64,000 nt of DNA from Lineus longissimus (lineage: Eukaryota; Nemertea; Pilidiophora; Heteronemertea; Lineidae). Made by a program: the position numbers and the translations under genes. Position 1 is the first letter of the stretch. Each line of letters begins with the position of its first letter. The notes under the pieces were generated by a model that was not told the DNA's origin, did no database searches, and worked only from the letters and a program-made list of their open reading frames with translations. Below, in pieces: positions 49,669 to 61,400 of this stretch. The stretch covers positions 25,422,599 through 25,486,598 of the forward strand of contig NC_088309.1 of NCBI RefSeq assembly GCF_910592395.1, written 5' to 3'.

Positions 49669-52563
49669 TTGCATTTTTATTGAGATACTTATTTCATGTC
49701 ACTTTTTTGCACATGGTGAAAGATGTCATTGATTGGCGAGACAGATATCTTCCCTTTCTGGGCCCCATGCTGCACTTGCCCATTTATGGGCTTCCCTCAT
49801 ATCATGCAGAGGAGGTTAGAAGGAAAGATTGTGGCTGCTGAGACAAATGACAACTCCCGACATCCCCACGTAAAGTCCTCTCTGCAGATATAAAAGCAGT
49901 TCAAGCAGGCTACCCTTGGAGAAACTTGTCACAACACTAGATCACAACGAATCTATGACCCATTCTCTGTTGCTTTAGTTAATCCTGACTATCTGAAAAT
50001 GTGACATCCTGGAGATCTTGTTGAATTTCTTGATTTCCTCATTCCTTCGTTGCGTATACATCTTGGTTGCACAGAACTGGTCCTTCACCTTGTGATATTG
50101 CTCCGAATACCGTTACCCCTTTGGTTGTTGCTCTATTTCTTTCTTGGAACACCCTATACAGATTCTGTTCGCAACAGACTTCTCAAAAGTATCTGTCATT
50201 GCAGACATGTGATGGAAAATGAAAAAACAAATGCACACAGCCCGTTTAGAGGAAAGTTTACTTTATTACCATAACAACATTAGATCTGGTAAGTTGAACT
50301 GAATTGGAATTGCTCTTGATTACAAATAAAACCTTGAATAAACACGAAGGAAGCTTGCCAGCATCCGGATTACAGTAAATTTTTCTTTCTAATCAGAAGT
50401 CCAGCTTCATACATAGATATTAAACTGGCAAAAATCTTTTGTCCTAAATACTGACAATAAGTAGCTAAAAATTTGAAACTGCCTTCAGATTGTAAATTTT
50501 GCCCCCCCCCTAGCAAATGATTAGTCTCCCTCTTGGATAGATGATATGAGATCTAAAGTTTACATGTACATGTATGTTGGTGGCAAAGTGGAAGCACAAC
50601 TCACAACACAACAGATTTACTACAAACACATAAAAGTCAAGATGGTATCACCTGTGTTGATTACATGTATCAACATTTGGTCCTTTTTTTTCATTAGTTC
50701 ACACATCCTACGACAAAGACAAGCAAATTGTGGCATTTGGATACATGCACATGACATATTGTAAACATGAATATCAGAATTAGAATCAGCAGTAGATAAA
50801 TTCAAAGAAGACAAAGAATAATGACTCCTTTACATTACTCTCATCAGTGGTGAAATATCAAGGGAAAAAAGTGTATGAAGCACCTAAACGACTGCACTCA
50901 GTACAGCTTAACAAAGAAGTTGATTACTCTGCAACCGCAATGTTTCAACGCCCCCAGACCCCCTCCTGGGAATCATCTATTTTGGTATTGTGCATTAGAG
51001 GGGTAACTGGATGAACCATCCCTGCCAGGGGGGCACCATTTCCTCCCTTTCACATTTTGACAACCCTATAACGGTAATTTCAATTACATTTTCTTTCCCA
51101 CGAGCACATATTTTTGCGATTACTGGTAACTGTAAAATTAAGGCATGCAAACATTTTAAGTATTTCTGTATTCAATGATGATCAGTTTGTTCGACTTTGC
51201 CGAGATCATGAAAACCTTGTAAAATATTGCAACTGAAATTTTTTCACAAAGTGTTCTGGTCTGCCAACCATGTTTGAGTCAACCCCCTCACAAAATTCGA
51301 GAATATTTAAATCAGAAAAACTGTTCCTCTTCTCTAAATAGTCATAACAAAATAAAATCTCAATTATATTATATAATGGTAACAATTACACTATCATACA
51401 CAGCACCATTATACAATTCTATACATGTTTGCTCGACAAACTAGCAAAACACAACACTAAATTACTTGTGTGTGCATCACAATAATCTTGAGTTTCATAG
51501 AAAAGTGATTGATAAAATATTAACATAGGAAACTGGCATTTACCAAGATCAACTGGCCTTGAAAACAGGCAACCTAATCAAAAGTCAGTCAGAGTGAAAG
51601 TGTTGTGTGGTCTGAGTCATTTACTCTTTTGACCAATCAGCAAGGCCAATTGTGGTACTTGCTATTAGTCTTGATTTATTTGCCAGTGTGTGGTGTGATT
51701 TACAGACAGACAATGATATTTTTCAGAACTACATGCAGATGACAAACAAAAGCTTACTAAGTACTGACCCCACTGCCATGTACCTGACAATGATATAATA
51801 TGTCTACGATTCTTGCTTATATATTCAGATTAATACCTTTGTACATGTCAGACTTGTACTTTTCACTCAAGTAACAATTCTATCGGAGATTCTATTGAAT
51901 GCATTTTGGGCCATCAAGAGTTAACATTCACTCACAAATCTGCTCATTTTCAATCTGGTATAGGGTACTCTAGATAAATGTTCAAGATGATTGGAGATCT
52001 AAGCAGCATAGAGCAAGCAGACCATAACAAACATTGGAAGTTTTGTAACTAGAGGACTACTTTTAAAACAAGGTTTACAAAACAAAGGGCAACGGTACAA
52101 CATACATGAAACATCAAATCACTCAACCAGACATAATTCAGACAACTTTGCACTACCCCAGAACTACAACATCTATAATAACCAGGTACAAAATACAAAA
52201 ATACTTTGGCATAAAAGCTTTCGGTCAAGCAGCAGATTTTGATGAGTTAAAACAGCCTTTTAAGAAGAACAATGCCAAGGAAATATGGAAGTATAGATTA
52301 TCCATGGGTATATTGTCTGTCAATCTGCCTTCCTGTTCCTGGACTACCAAGTATGTACAGAGAGTAGGCCTCTTCCCCTCCCCCCCCCCCCCAATTTAAC
52401 AGAAAGTTTACTCCACAGAGCAGATTGTAATTCATCCTTTTCTTCATGAGTGGCCAAGAAATGTCAGCCTCTGACATGTCTGAAGATACGGTATCACTAT
52501 TATCATGCTTGCATTATTTCACGTTTGTCCGATTGAAACTATTCCAGACTTCTAAATTCAATT
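49669..52563. other. Gene-free stretch between convergent genes
   Basis: 2.9 kb, AT-rich, with a C run at 52380-52392. No exon with both splice signals and recognisable protein content was found. Confidence 0.5.
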
Positions 52564-52569
52564 TTTATT
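52564..52569 (-). terminator. UBASH3 poly(A) signal
   Basis: TTTATT on plus (AATAAA on minus), 58 nt past the UBASH3 stop, implying a short 3' UTR. Confidence 0.6.
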
Positions 52570-52626
52570 GTTTTAACTTTAGATACATAAGTCATAATCA
52601 CAGATACAAAACAACATGCTAAATTC

Positions 52627-55600
52627 TTAATACTGTAAAACTACTCTCCAATTGAACTTTTTATTGCCTCTACTTGTCATCGGCAGCACTGGAGGTTCCA
52701 CTAACGACCATTTTCGACCTTGTTGACTTTCTTTACAGTGCACAAGAGAGCAATAGGGAATGTTCTGCACCATTTGGAAAAACTTGTCGTTGAGGACAGG
52801 AGTGCGGCCAGTGAGCTGCCTCGTCATCGTGTCGATTGTACCCGCATGACCAACAATGAATATGTTTCCAACTGAAAAAGAACATGAGCTGTATTGACTA
52901 ATCATAGATCAATGATACTACCCGTCGCCAGCTAACACCAGACAGTTTTACGTATACGCTAGCTACATGTATCACCCTTTTAGCACAACGAATATGGTTG
53001 CTGAACCTATAAGTGTTGTCACCGAGGCATTAACAGGCTTCATCACTGGACAACATGCTGACCACTCAACTTGTTTCCTGCCAAACACGTGGTACACTGG
53101 TCTCACCTGCTTGATGATTCTCTATCAACTTCCTGACAAACACATGGTTCCTGTTGTAATACGCTTCTATTGACTCCTCAGGGTTCAAGTCAGAGGTTTT
53201 CATTTGAGGTACGTAACTCAGGTCAATGTTGTAGCCCAATTCCTTGAACTCTTCAGGAGAAAACCATTCGGGCATGTCTTGTTTATGCCAGCCTAACCAT
53301 TCGAAGACGTCACAATCAAGCCTGAGAGGTACTGATGTACTCAAGCCCATCCCTAGAAGAAATAAGATATTCTCAATGATATCCACAACAACTCTTTGTT
53401 ACTCAATAGCTGTGCAAGATCCATCTTGATACTGATAAATTCCTGCCTAAATTTGGTGTGTTTACATGTATAGTAGATGCACACATAACTTCCTGCTTGA
53501 TAGAAACGAAGAGCTAATGATGGGCTGGGGGGAGGCATAATAAATAATGACATCCCTGAAATGATTTTGTCTTACCTTCCAAACAAGCAGACGCAGTCTG
53601 TACACATCTTAAAGCAGGCGACACATAAGCAAAGTCGATTTGAACCCCAGCTTCCTTCATTGCCTCTCCTGAAAAGCAAATTACAACATACAAGCAACAA
53701 CAAAGATATCATCAAGGTGGCTTTCTTCTTAACAGTAATTCCAGTTGATCAGATTCATTTAGTGACACATCTCATAAACAGAAGCAGAAGTTAACAGAAC
53801 CTAAATACACACCTTACAGGCCGCCAATATGGTTTTTGTCACCAAGATTTGACAACGTCATCATCCAGCCAGAGAATATTTGAAACAACTAAAAATCACA
53901 TCTTTCTCTGCTGCATAAAATGTCACTATTTACCTGTAGCTCTAGCATGGAAGACGCCAAACTCAGTAAGTGGACAGTCTTTGATGTAAGCATACTTCTT
54001 TCTTCTGTATGGAACTGTTCTTGGCTGATTTAGATCTTGCCGGGAGTAATTTCCTGAAAAAGTCATGAACATTTGAGAATGCGAAAGGTGCATGTAGATT
54101 GTGCAGAACTCCCAGGAAGGTTAATTAAGTAGATCGTGGTCAGAGTATTTGTGCAAACTACACAAAGAGTTTGTGCCTAAGTTGCATGTAAGTTATGTGA
54201 ACATTGCACATAACGTATGCAAATTTAGGGATGACAATTGCGAATGGGACTGTAACCTTCAGTTCACATAAAAAAAAACCCATATCACACAGACTGAAAA
54301 CAGAGATAATTACCTTGTTCGTCAAAGCATTCCTCCAACCACCGTCGACCGAATGTGAAATCTATCCGCTCTCCATGTCTTAACACATAAACATGACGGG
54401 GACCATTTTCCTTGTTTGTTGCAACAGCATTAGTTTCACGTGCCTTTGCCTTTGCCGTCTTGTCAACCTAACACCAAAAACAGACAGATAATTTCAGTCT
54501 AGTATCTGATTAGATGACATTCACATCAGATATTCTAAGTGTTGTGACCTCAGGTAGTGTTCATCTTTGGGTTAAAAAATTACGTGATTTGAGGAATTGA
54601 AACTTTTTCATGCAGAGGCTGCAAAATTTGTTATATAAGTTTTACTTGGATCACTGGCCTGCTGTAAAGTTTAGATACCTACCTTGGCATATATTGGGAC
54701 GGTTGACTTGAGTAGTTCAGGAGTGTTATTAGTAGTGTGACTGTTGTATATTGTCTCATAAACTGATACCTCATTCTCCATTGGCTCAGGCTCGCTGCAG
54801 GCAGCAGCATAACTGAAACACGAGATCGAGCAATTAACAACACAGAAACATTATAATACTGAGGATCTGCATACTTCTTCTAAAAGAGCTACAAGCAAGA
54901 CACAAGCCTTCAATCTTCTGATCCAGTCACAGATGCCTTAATCAATGATAGAAGATTTTCAAAAGTAAGTATCACTCACTATGGTCGTTGCACATGTTTT
55001 ATCCATGTATCCATCTCTGCTGTAGGTTCCGTATAAGCCAAAGGGAACCTGCCCGATATCCCAGTCAGCCAAGACGTCCCCTCACTCCAACCATCTATCT
55101 CCTTTGTTTTCTCATTCACAAGGATAAAGTCTCCAGGGAAGAGGTCCAGCTCATCGGGGTAAAATGCGCTGTTTATACCTAGGACCTTTTTAACCTGAAA
55201 CAGGATAGAGAATGGTACAGCTTAAATGATTGAGATACCAAAGTGCTGCCTTCAGAGAAACTTTGCGGAGTTAATCATTTCAGTGGGTCACTTTCCTGAT
55301 TACAGAGGTCCACAGTGGAAATTACACGTTTAAATACAAATTAACCTTAAAGTAGTATATAGTACAGTAGTGAATTCACAATTCTTCCAAATGAGGAAAA
55401 AAGGTGCTGAAAAGCATCATAGAGATTGCTACAAGCACACCACATACCTCTGTATCCCGACTTCTCGGATCTCTTGAGTACAGTCTGAAATCCCATCCAG
55501 TCTGAGCAGTTGTATTGACCCTATGGGCCAAACTCTCCAACATGGCTTTGTGTTTTGGGTAGAACTTATAGGCAAGTGACAAGTGCAGCTGTTTTTTGTA

Positions 55601-57544
55601 GTTTTCTAGCGTTACGCCTGAAAAAAAATAGGATAAATGCAATTAACGGCAAAGTTGCAAAAACAGTTGAATACCAACATTTAACAACTAGAAGATTTTT
55701 GCAAGTGGGACATTTTCAGCCTTCTCATCCACTTAGCATTTATCAGAATCTTAAGTTTTGAAATCAGTGTCCTTATTAAAGAGGGTGTCCTGCGAAAAGA
55801 GGTGTCTGCTAAGGGAGGTTACACTGTTTAGCCATTTTTTCTCTCAATTACATACCCAGTACCGTGACCTACCTATTGTCTTGGCCTCCTCTGCTAAGTC
55901 TGTCACCACTTTCTTCATAAATCGTTCACCCTCCTCTGTTACAAACATTCCGATAAAATTATCTGATGCAAAATATTCTAAGCCAAGTCTATGAGATTCA
56001 TTGGTGAATCTGTCAATCACCTTTTCGAAGAGCTTCACCATCACGTCAAGTTTTGAGTCCTCTACCTGTTAAAATAAAAATAATAACATGCTACAACAAT
56101 TGTATTTTAAGCTTTAACGCTAAGCCACAGGAAATGTAATTAGGTCACAAACAAGGAAGACTGGATGAATCTGGTATTCTTATTATTTGAAAAACAAAAC
56201 ATATGATACCGCTGCAATTAATTAGGAGTTGAAAATAAAGACGAAATCTCGCTAAAGACTACAGTCACTCACCTTGAACATAGGACACAATGTTATGTGA
56301 GGGAAGTAGTTATGCGCCTTATTCCGCCCACATTTAGCAGCAGAAGTCACCCAGAAATCTTGCAAATCTCGCAACAGATTACCCTTTGGGCACAAGTAGA
56401 CAAAGTAGTCTCTTGGAGTGTTCATATCAAGGCATGGATCATTTATGTGGGATAACAACCTGAAAGTGATTCAATAATTGTTATCAAAGCACAGAGCATT
56501 TATGTAGAAGAACATGAAAAAGATCTGTAGACCTTCAACGCAATTCTAGTGAAATTTACCAAACAATTATTCTGTGGCATGTCCCAGTACACTTGACCAA
56601 GTGCCAACACTTGGTCTCTGTCCCAAGCTGAACTTTGTATACTGACATGTCAAGTGCCTGCCGATGAAAAATTATATCAAATTTGTGTTCCTCCTGAGCC
56701 ACCCTAGGCTGTGGAATAGCAAGAAGCAACTTACCAATCAGTTGCCAGCTGAACCCCATTGTTGCCTGTTGCAGCAAGGGCCTTCTCCCTGAAAAAGTGG
56801 AACCAAAGACAATGAATACAATGAAAATTGTTCTGTGTTCATTGAGGTCACTGAAGTCACTATTCATACATGTCATACCTATTGTCAATACATGGATTGT
56901 TATGGTCAATTCCATGTATTCATATACTGTCATAACCGAACATGACAGAGAGTGCACGGAACGTTGGCCCGCCGCCCTCTCCTCAGCTCCCTCTCTGCTC
57001 CAACTGGGAGACACTCACTGACTTCTCATGGCCCTCCTAGTCCTACCCTTCACCAGCTCCATCCCCAACTGCTCAACATCTCGTCTTTGAGCCTTTCGCC
57101 TCTTCCAAAGCTCCTCCTACTAGTACTACTGTGTGCCAGATTCACTTGAGTATACCGGTATAACAGGCCAGCTCAACTGAGTCAACATCTACATGTATAA
57201 CATGTATATTGAAGCCAAGACTGCATGCACAGATAAGCCATGTAGGGGACAGAGTTAAAGACAATGTCAAGGAGGATTGGATTTCAACCAAATCAAAGAC
57301 TAAGTGAAACTGAAAGAGGAAGAGGAAGAGAAATAGGACATTTTTCACATTTCAATTTGACTTTTCGCACTTCATACACAAAATCGACAATGGTAACCAC
57401 CATGAACTGTATATTTTTAAAAGCCAGAACATACACTCTTTCTTTAGGAAACCCCATATGCATGAGGGTTTGGAGAGGAGCCGCATCCTGCTTGCAAATA
57501 CTTGGGAGGCGACTCCTTCCACCTTTTGGAGAGGAAGTTGCCAT
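52627..57544 (-). CDS. UBASH3: Ubiquitin-associated and SH3 domain protein (TULA/Sts family)
   Basis: Twelve exons join in phase to 638 residues (human UBASH3B 649): 57544-57435, 56788-56735, 56459-56273, 56065-55873, 55617-55448, 55194-54980, 54812-54683, 54467-54314, 54053-53934, 53668-53576, 53352-53107, 52871-52627. The order is UBA ([19 protein letters not shown], about 20-56), 2H phosphodiesterase (PHITLC and QLHLSLAY), SH3 ([23 protein letters not shown]), then histidine phosphatase. The phosphatase keeps LRHGER (about 382-387), [17 protein letters not shown] and VGHAGT (about 564-569), so all catalytic residues look intact. Vertebrate UBASH3A/B dephosphorylate Syk/ZAP-70-type kinases and bind ubiquitin. 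One gene here fits a pre-duplication ancestor. The exon 1 donor was set at GTATGT by phase. It is divergent from TICRR. Confidence 0.94.
55763..55830. repeat. Decayed solo copy of the CAGTAGAACC MITE family
   Basis: CAGTGTCCTTATTAAAGAGG and GTCTGCTAAGGGAGGTTACA resemble the arms of the 42528-42705 element. It lies in a UBASH3 intron. Confidence 0.5.
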
Positions 57545-58498
57545 TTTCACTTTTGGTTGTGATCGTCGTTAAGCTTAACCATTGAATGTAAACTTGGCAA
57601 GAAACATTCCGTACAGACCTTTGAAGGAATATGGGGACAAGTTAGAAAATGCAAGCTCCAGTGAACCCACACAACTGTTTAACATGGGGGAGCCCCCCTC
57701 ACCGTAGTTCCTAAAATCATTGATTTCTCTGTCCTCACAGTATGTCAGTGTTGATGCAGCAGTTGTTTTGGCAAAGACATGTTTTTTCGGAGTTTCTGAA
57801 ACCTAGAGCGCTACTCAATAGGCGGCTAACAAGAAAGCACGCATTTACTGTTGTTGGCCAACGTATGTGTACACTGAACTTGGGATGTGCGTCGGCCCCG
57901 TGTTGTAAGGCCGTCCAGTGCCAGTTGGTGCGTTTTTCGCTGATTTGTGCAAAATTCAACATATCTCAAAAGTTCAATGGTTGACCCTCGATTTTTTTTT
58001 ATATTTGTGTAGCGTAAGCAACTGTCTTTCATGGGAGAATGGTCCTTGTAAGAATTATTCAGGAAGAAATGTATAACATTTGGGGTTTTTCGTGATTGTC
58101 CGGCCCAATTGGCAATATTGCCATTTGGGATGGTGAACAGAGCTTGGAGCAAATGCGACGCTTATGATTTTTTTAAAGAAATAAAATGCCCTTTAACATA
58201 CTGCAGAATCAGGGGAATCGGGCGTTTCCAGTGATATACGACACAGATGGGTTGTCCTCATGCATTCACTTTGGAAACGGATTTTAAAATAGATGTTACG
58301 TCGTGTTAATGGGGCACGTCATCATCGCGTACATTTGGGAAAAACTCCCTAACGAGACCTCAGGAAAAAAAATTCGCGAACGGGACTTCTCCGTGTGCTT
58401 AGAATACGAGAGAGATGAGCGACCAGTGTAAAGGGAACGAAATTCAAAATGGCTGAAGCTGAACAAAAAATTTAAAATCCTCATCAAAATCAGAAATC
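57545..58498. promoter_or_regulatory. Divergent upstream region, UBASH3 / TICRR, invaded by a repeat
   Basis: 954 bp between divergent start codons. Overlapping open frames on both strands (57735-58152) show no protein family. The repeat at 58212-58358 ends 140 bp before the TICRR ATG. Confidence 0.45.
58212..58358 (-). repeat. Interspersed repeat, copy 2, next to the TICRR start
   Basis: The reverse complement matches 33956-34105 nearly throughout, including ACGCGATGATGACGTGCCCC. It lies just upstream of the TICRR start codon. Confidence 0.85.
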
Positions 58499-61400
58499 AT
58501 GTCGTTCGACGGCGATGTTTTTCAAATCGCTTTCATGGTCGATTTGCAGTCATATAAGAGGAATAAGGAGAACGAGTTGGCTTGCCAACAAGTTGCCAAC
58601 CAAATCCGTTTGAGTGCATTGAAACTGCTGACCCATTTCTGTCAAGTATTTTCTCAAACCAAAACAAGTTCCCATAACTTGAGGTGGGGATACACTTTTT
58701 ACAATTCATGCTCCCTGGCATCGCCAAATGTACGGTCAGACTTTAAAGAATTTAATCTAAAGAACTTTGATGTATTTGAGAGCGATGTAGAAGAAAGACT
58801 TGAGAATGAGCGGATGATGGAGGAAGGTTCCATTTCCAAGGGAGTGAGGTGCCGTTCTGAAGCCACGAAATATGGACTGATGGACTTGTCCAATGACTTC
58901 CCATGGGGACGCCCAGAAATCATGTCCCCTGTCCGTCCGTCACGTCACAAAAAAGCCCAACCAAAGGCCCAAGGGTGGAAAAACATTTCATTTGTGTTCT
59001 CCCATTGCCCGAACACTGAAGAGGACATAGGCAGTTTTATGTATGGTCCAGTTGGAAAACAGTTTGAAGAGGATGTGGCAAATTCAAGTAACATCAAGGC
59101 AAAAGACGTATTGAACAGGATCACAACTCCACCATTGCTCCGAGAAATTTGTGATGGGAAGAGAATAAGAATATTCTTGGTAGATTTGACTGAAAAAGTG
59201 GATGTGACTTGGAATGTGTCGTCGCTAACACAGGTATACACTAGCTACATTACTTAACATTTTGTGATCTTAGGACGCTTTGAAGCAAAAATACTAACCA
59301 GATAGTTGGCATAGCCAAAGGTTCGGATCTTTTTGGTCCTTATGCAGATGAACAGATGACCTCACTTTTACTGTTGTTAGTTTTTTTAGACTAAAATTAT
59401 CCTAACATCATCAGGTACTATGTACTAAATTGACCTTTCTTTCAAATTTGCAGCCACACAGCAGTCCTGGACTCCAGCTATTCAATGACGTCCTGCAAGA
59501 ATTCTCAGGGAGAGTTATTCCTCTTGGTGCTATACTTCAACTTGGCTCACCGACTCAGTGCCAGATTGTCCCAAATTTGAGAACTGTAGATGATCGAACT
59601 TGTGCTGCAAATGAAAAGGTGGCTGTTCCCCATCTTGATGCCTTGGTACCGTTTTCATCAGTTAGCGACCATATGATAGGGAATGCTAATGTAACAACTG
59701 CAAACGCTGTCCATGATGGTAAAGCAGGGACTGGGTTGGTCTTCTTAACAGGTTAGTAGTCTTGCTTTTACATTCCTGTACAAGCAGTTTGTGCTGTTTA
59801 ATAAGTGTCAAGGCCAAGGGAAACAAAATACTAATTGAAAATAATTACAACTGTTTTCAATTAAAAGATGACAGTTATTTTTTTGAAACCCCTAAACCCC
59901 AACAAGATAATTTACCACACTTCTTCCATACGTATGGTAATTTTTCTCCCATATTCAGTGATATGTTCCTCTATGCTGTAGCAATATTTAACCTCAACCT
60001 TTATTGACTTAAAATTGAAAACCAACTTTTTTTTTGTAGAAAAAGGCAAGCAAGTTTGTTACCTAGACACACAGAGTTTGTTAAACCAAGGGGAAACTCT
60101 CAACCACCGTCTTAATGGCCAGTTAAAGAGTGGAAAAGATGCAAAAGTTTCGACTGTGGTACTTGCCGTCTCTGGCACACTGCAACGAGGAGCCCTGCCT
60201 CTAGAATATTTGTCTAATACTGATGTGTATCTCTGCACCCAGAGTAAGAAGTATAGCAAAGAGGCTCTCTTCTACAGTATTCTGGCTGAAATCTCAAAGC
60301 AGAATCTAGCTCTGGTGAGTACTTCAAAATAGTTACTTTCAAATTTCCACGGGCTCAAGTTGTTGATCAGGTGTTACCGATAGCTTTTTGTTCTAATATA
60401 ATACCTTTGGTCTCAAAATACGTTTTTATTTAGAAGATAAGGTATGATGGAACATTGCTCCAATAAACCGTTACAACTTAGTTGTGCATTGTTACATTGA
60501 AACCTTTCTCTTTCAAGGTAGGATAAACTAAGTTATAACTGTATTCATTTTATTTTTCAGGTGGTAGACTTCACATCACTTGTACGCAATACATGTTGGA
60601 AAGCTATCCTGCAGCCACTGACCTCCGTCTCGGCCACTTTAACAGTCATCAAGCCAGACCATATCCTATTTGTCGAAAAGCTCCTCACGTCCAAACTGAT
60701 TGCCGAGTCAAAACATGAGGGACTGCAGTCATTCCTGGACAGAACAGTCAATCATCTTTTAGAAGGTGTATCAATTCGTCAGGTTCACCAGGCCATGCCA
60801 TCAGGTAAGAATACCAAAGAAAAAGATTGATTATGTGCAGTGCCATTTTCTCCAGCAATGGACTATATTGTGGTAAATCTTGTTTTTGGCGTTTGACAAG
60901 CACCATATACTCAATTGTCTTTAGATGTGGTGAATTGGCTCTGACCTCTGGTCTGCCTCTGTCCTCCTAGTGTCAAGATTCTCCAACTGCTGTTTCTGCT
61001 GAACATTAAACAGAGTGCAGTGTAGAAGGATCACCTGCACAATAGGCATATCCATTCTTCTGATCTACTGTCCGTTTGATTTTTCCTTTCAGATCTGGAA
61101 AGTGTAGTGTCGAATGAACACTCAGACACCAAGATGCTCAGCAGCATTTTGGAGCCTTGGTATCTTCAGGGTTGCAGACAGGCCACCATGCAGTCAGTGG
61201 TGGAGTCCCTGAAGGACGGGTCACTTGGGCCTGGTAGTGAGGAATTACAAACGATACGAAAACTCCAGAAGCTCTATCGTTGTGCCAGTAATCCAGATCC
61301 GACTCGGGCAAATCCGAAAAAAGTTGAGAAACAACAGGAAGAAAAGAAAGAAGAAGGAAAGGGTGAGCACGTTGACTGATACCTGATTCTACTGCTAAGT

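Noticed and set aside
57735-58152. Open frames on both strands between UBASH3 and TICRR
   Set aside because: No family resemblance, no splice support, and they lie in a divergent promoter region.
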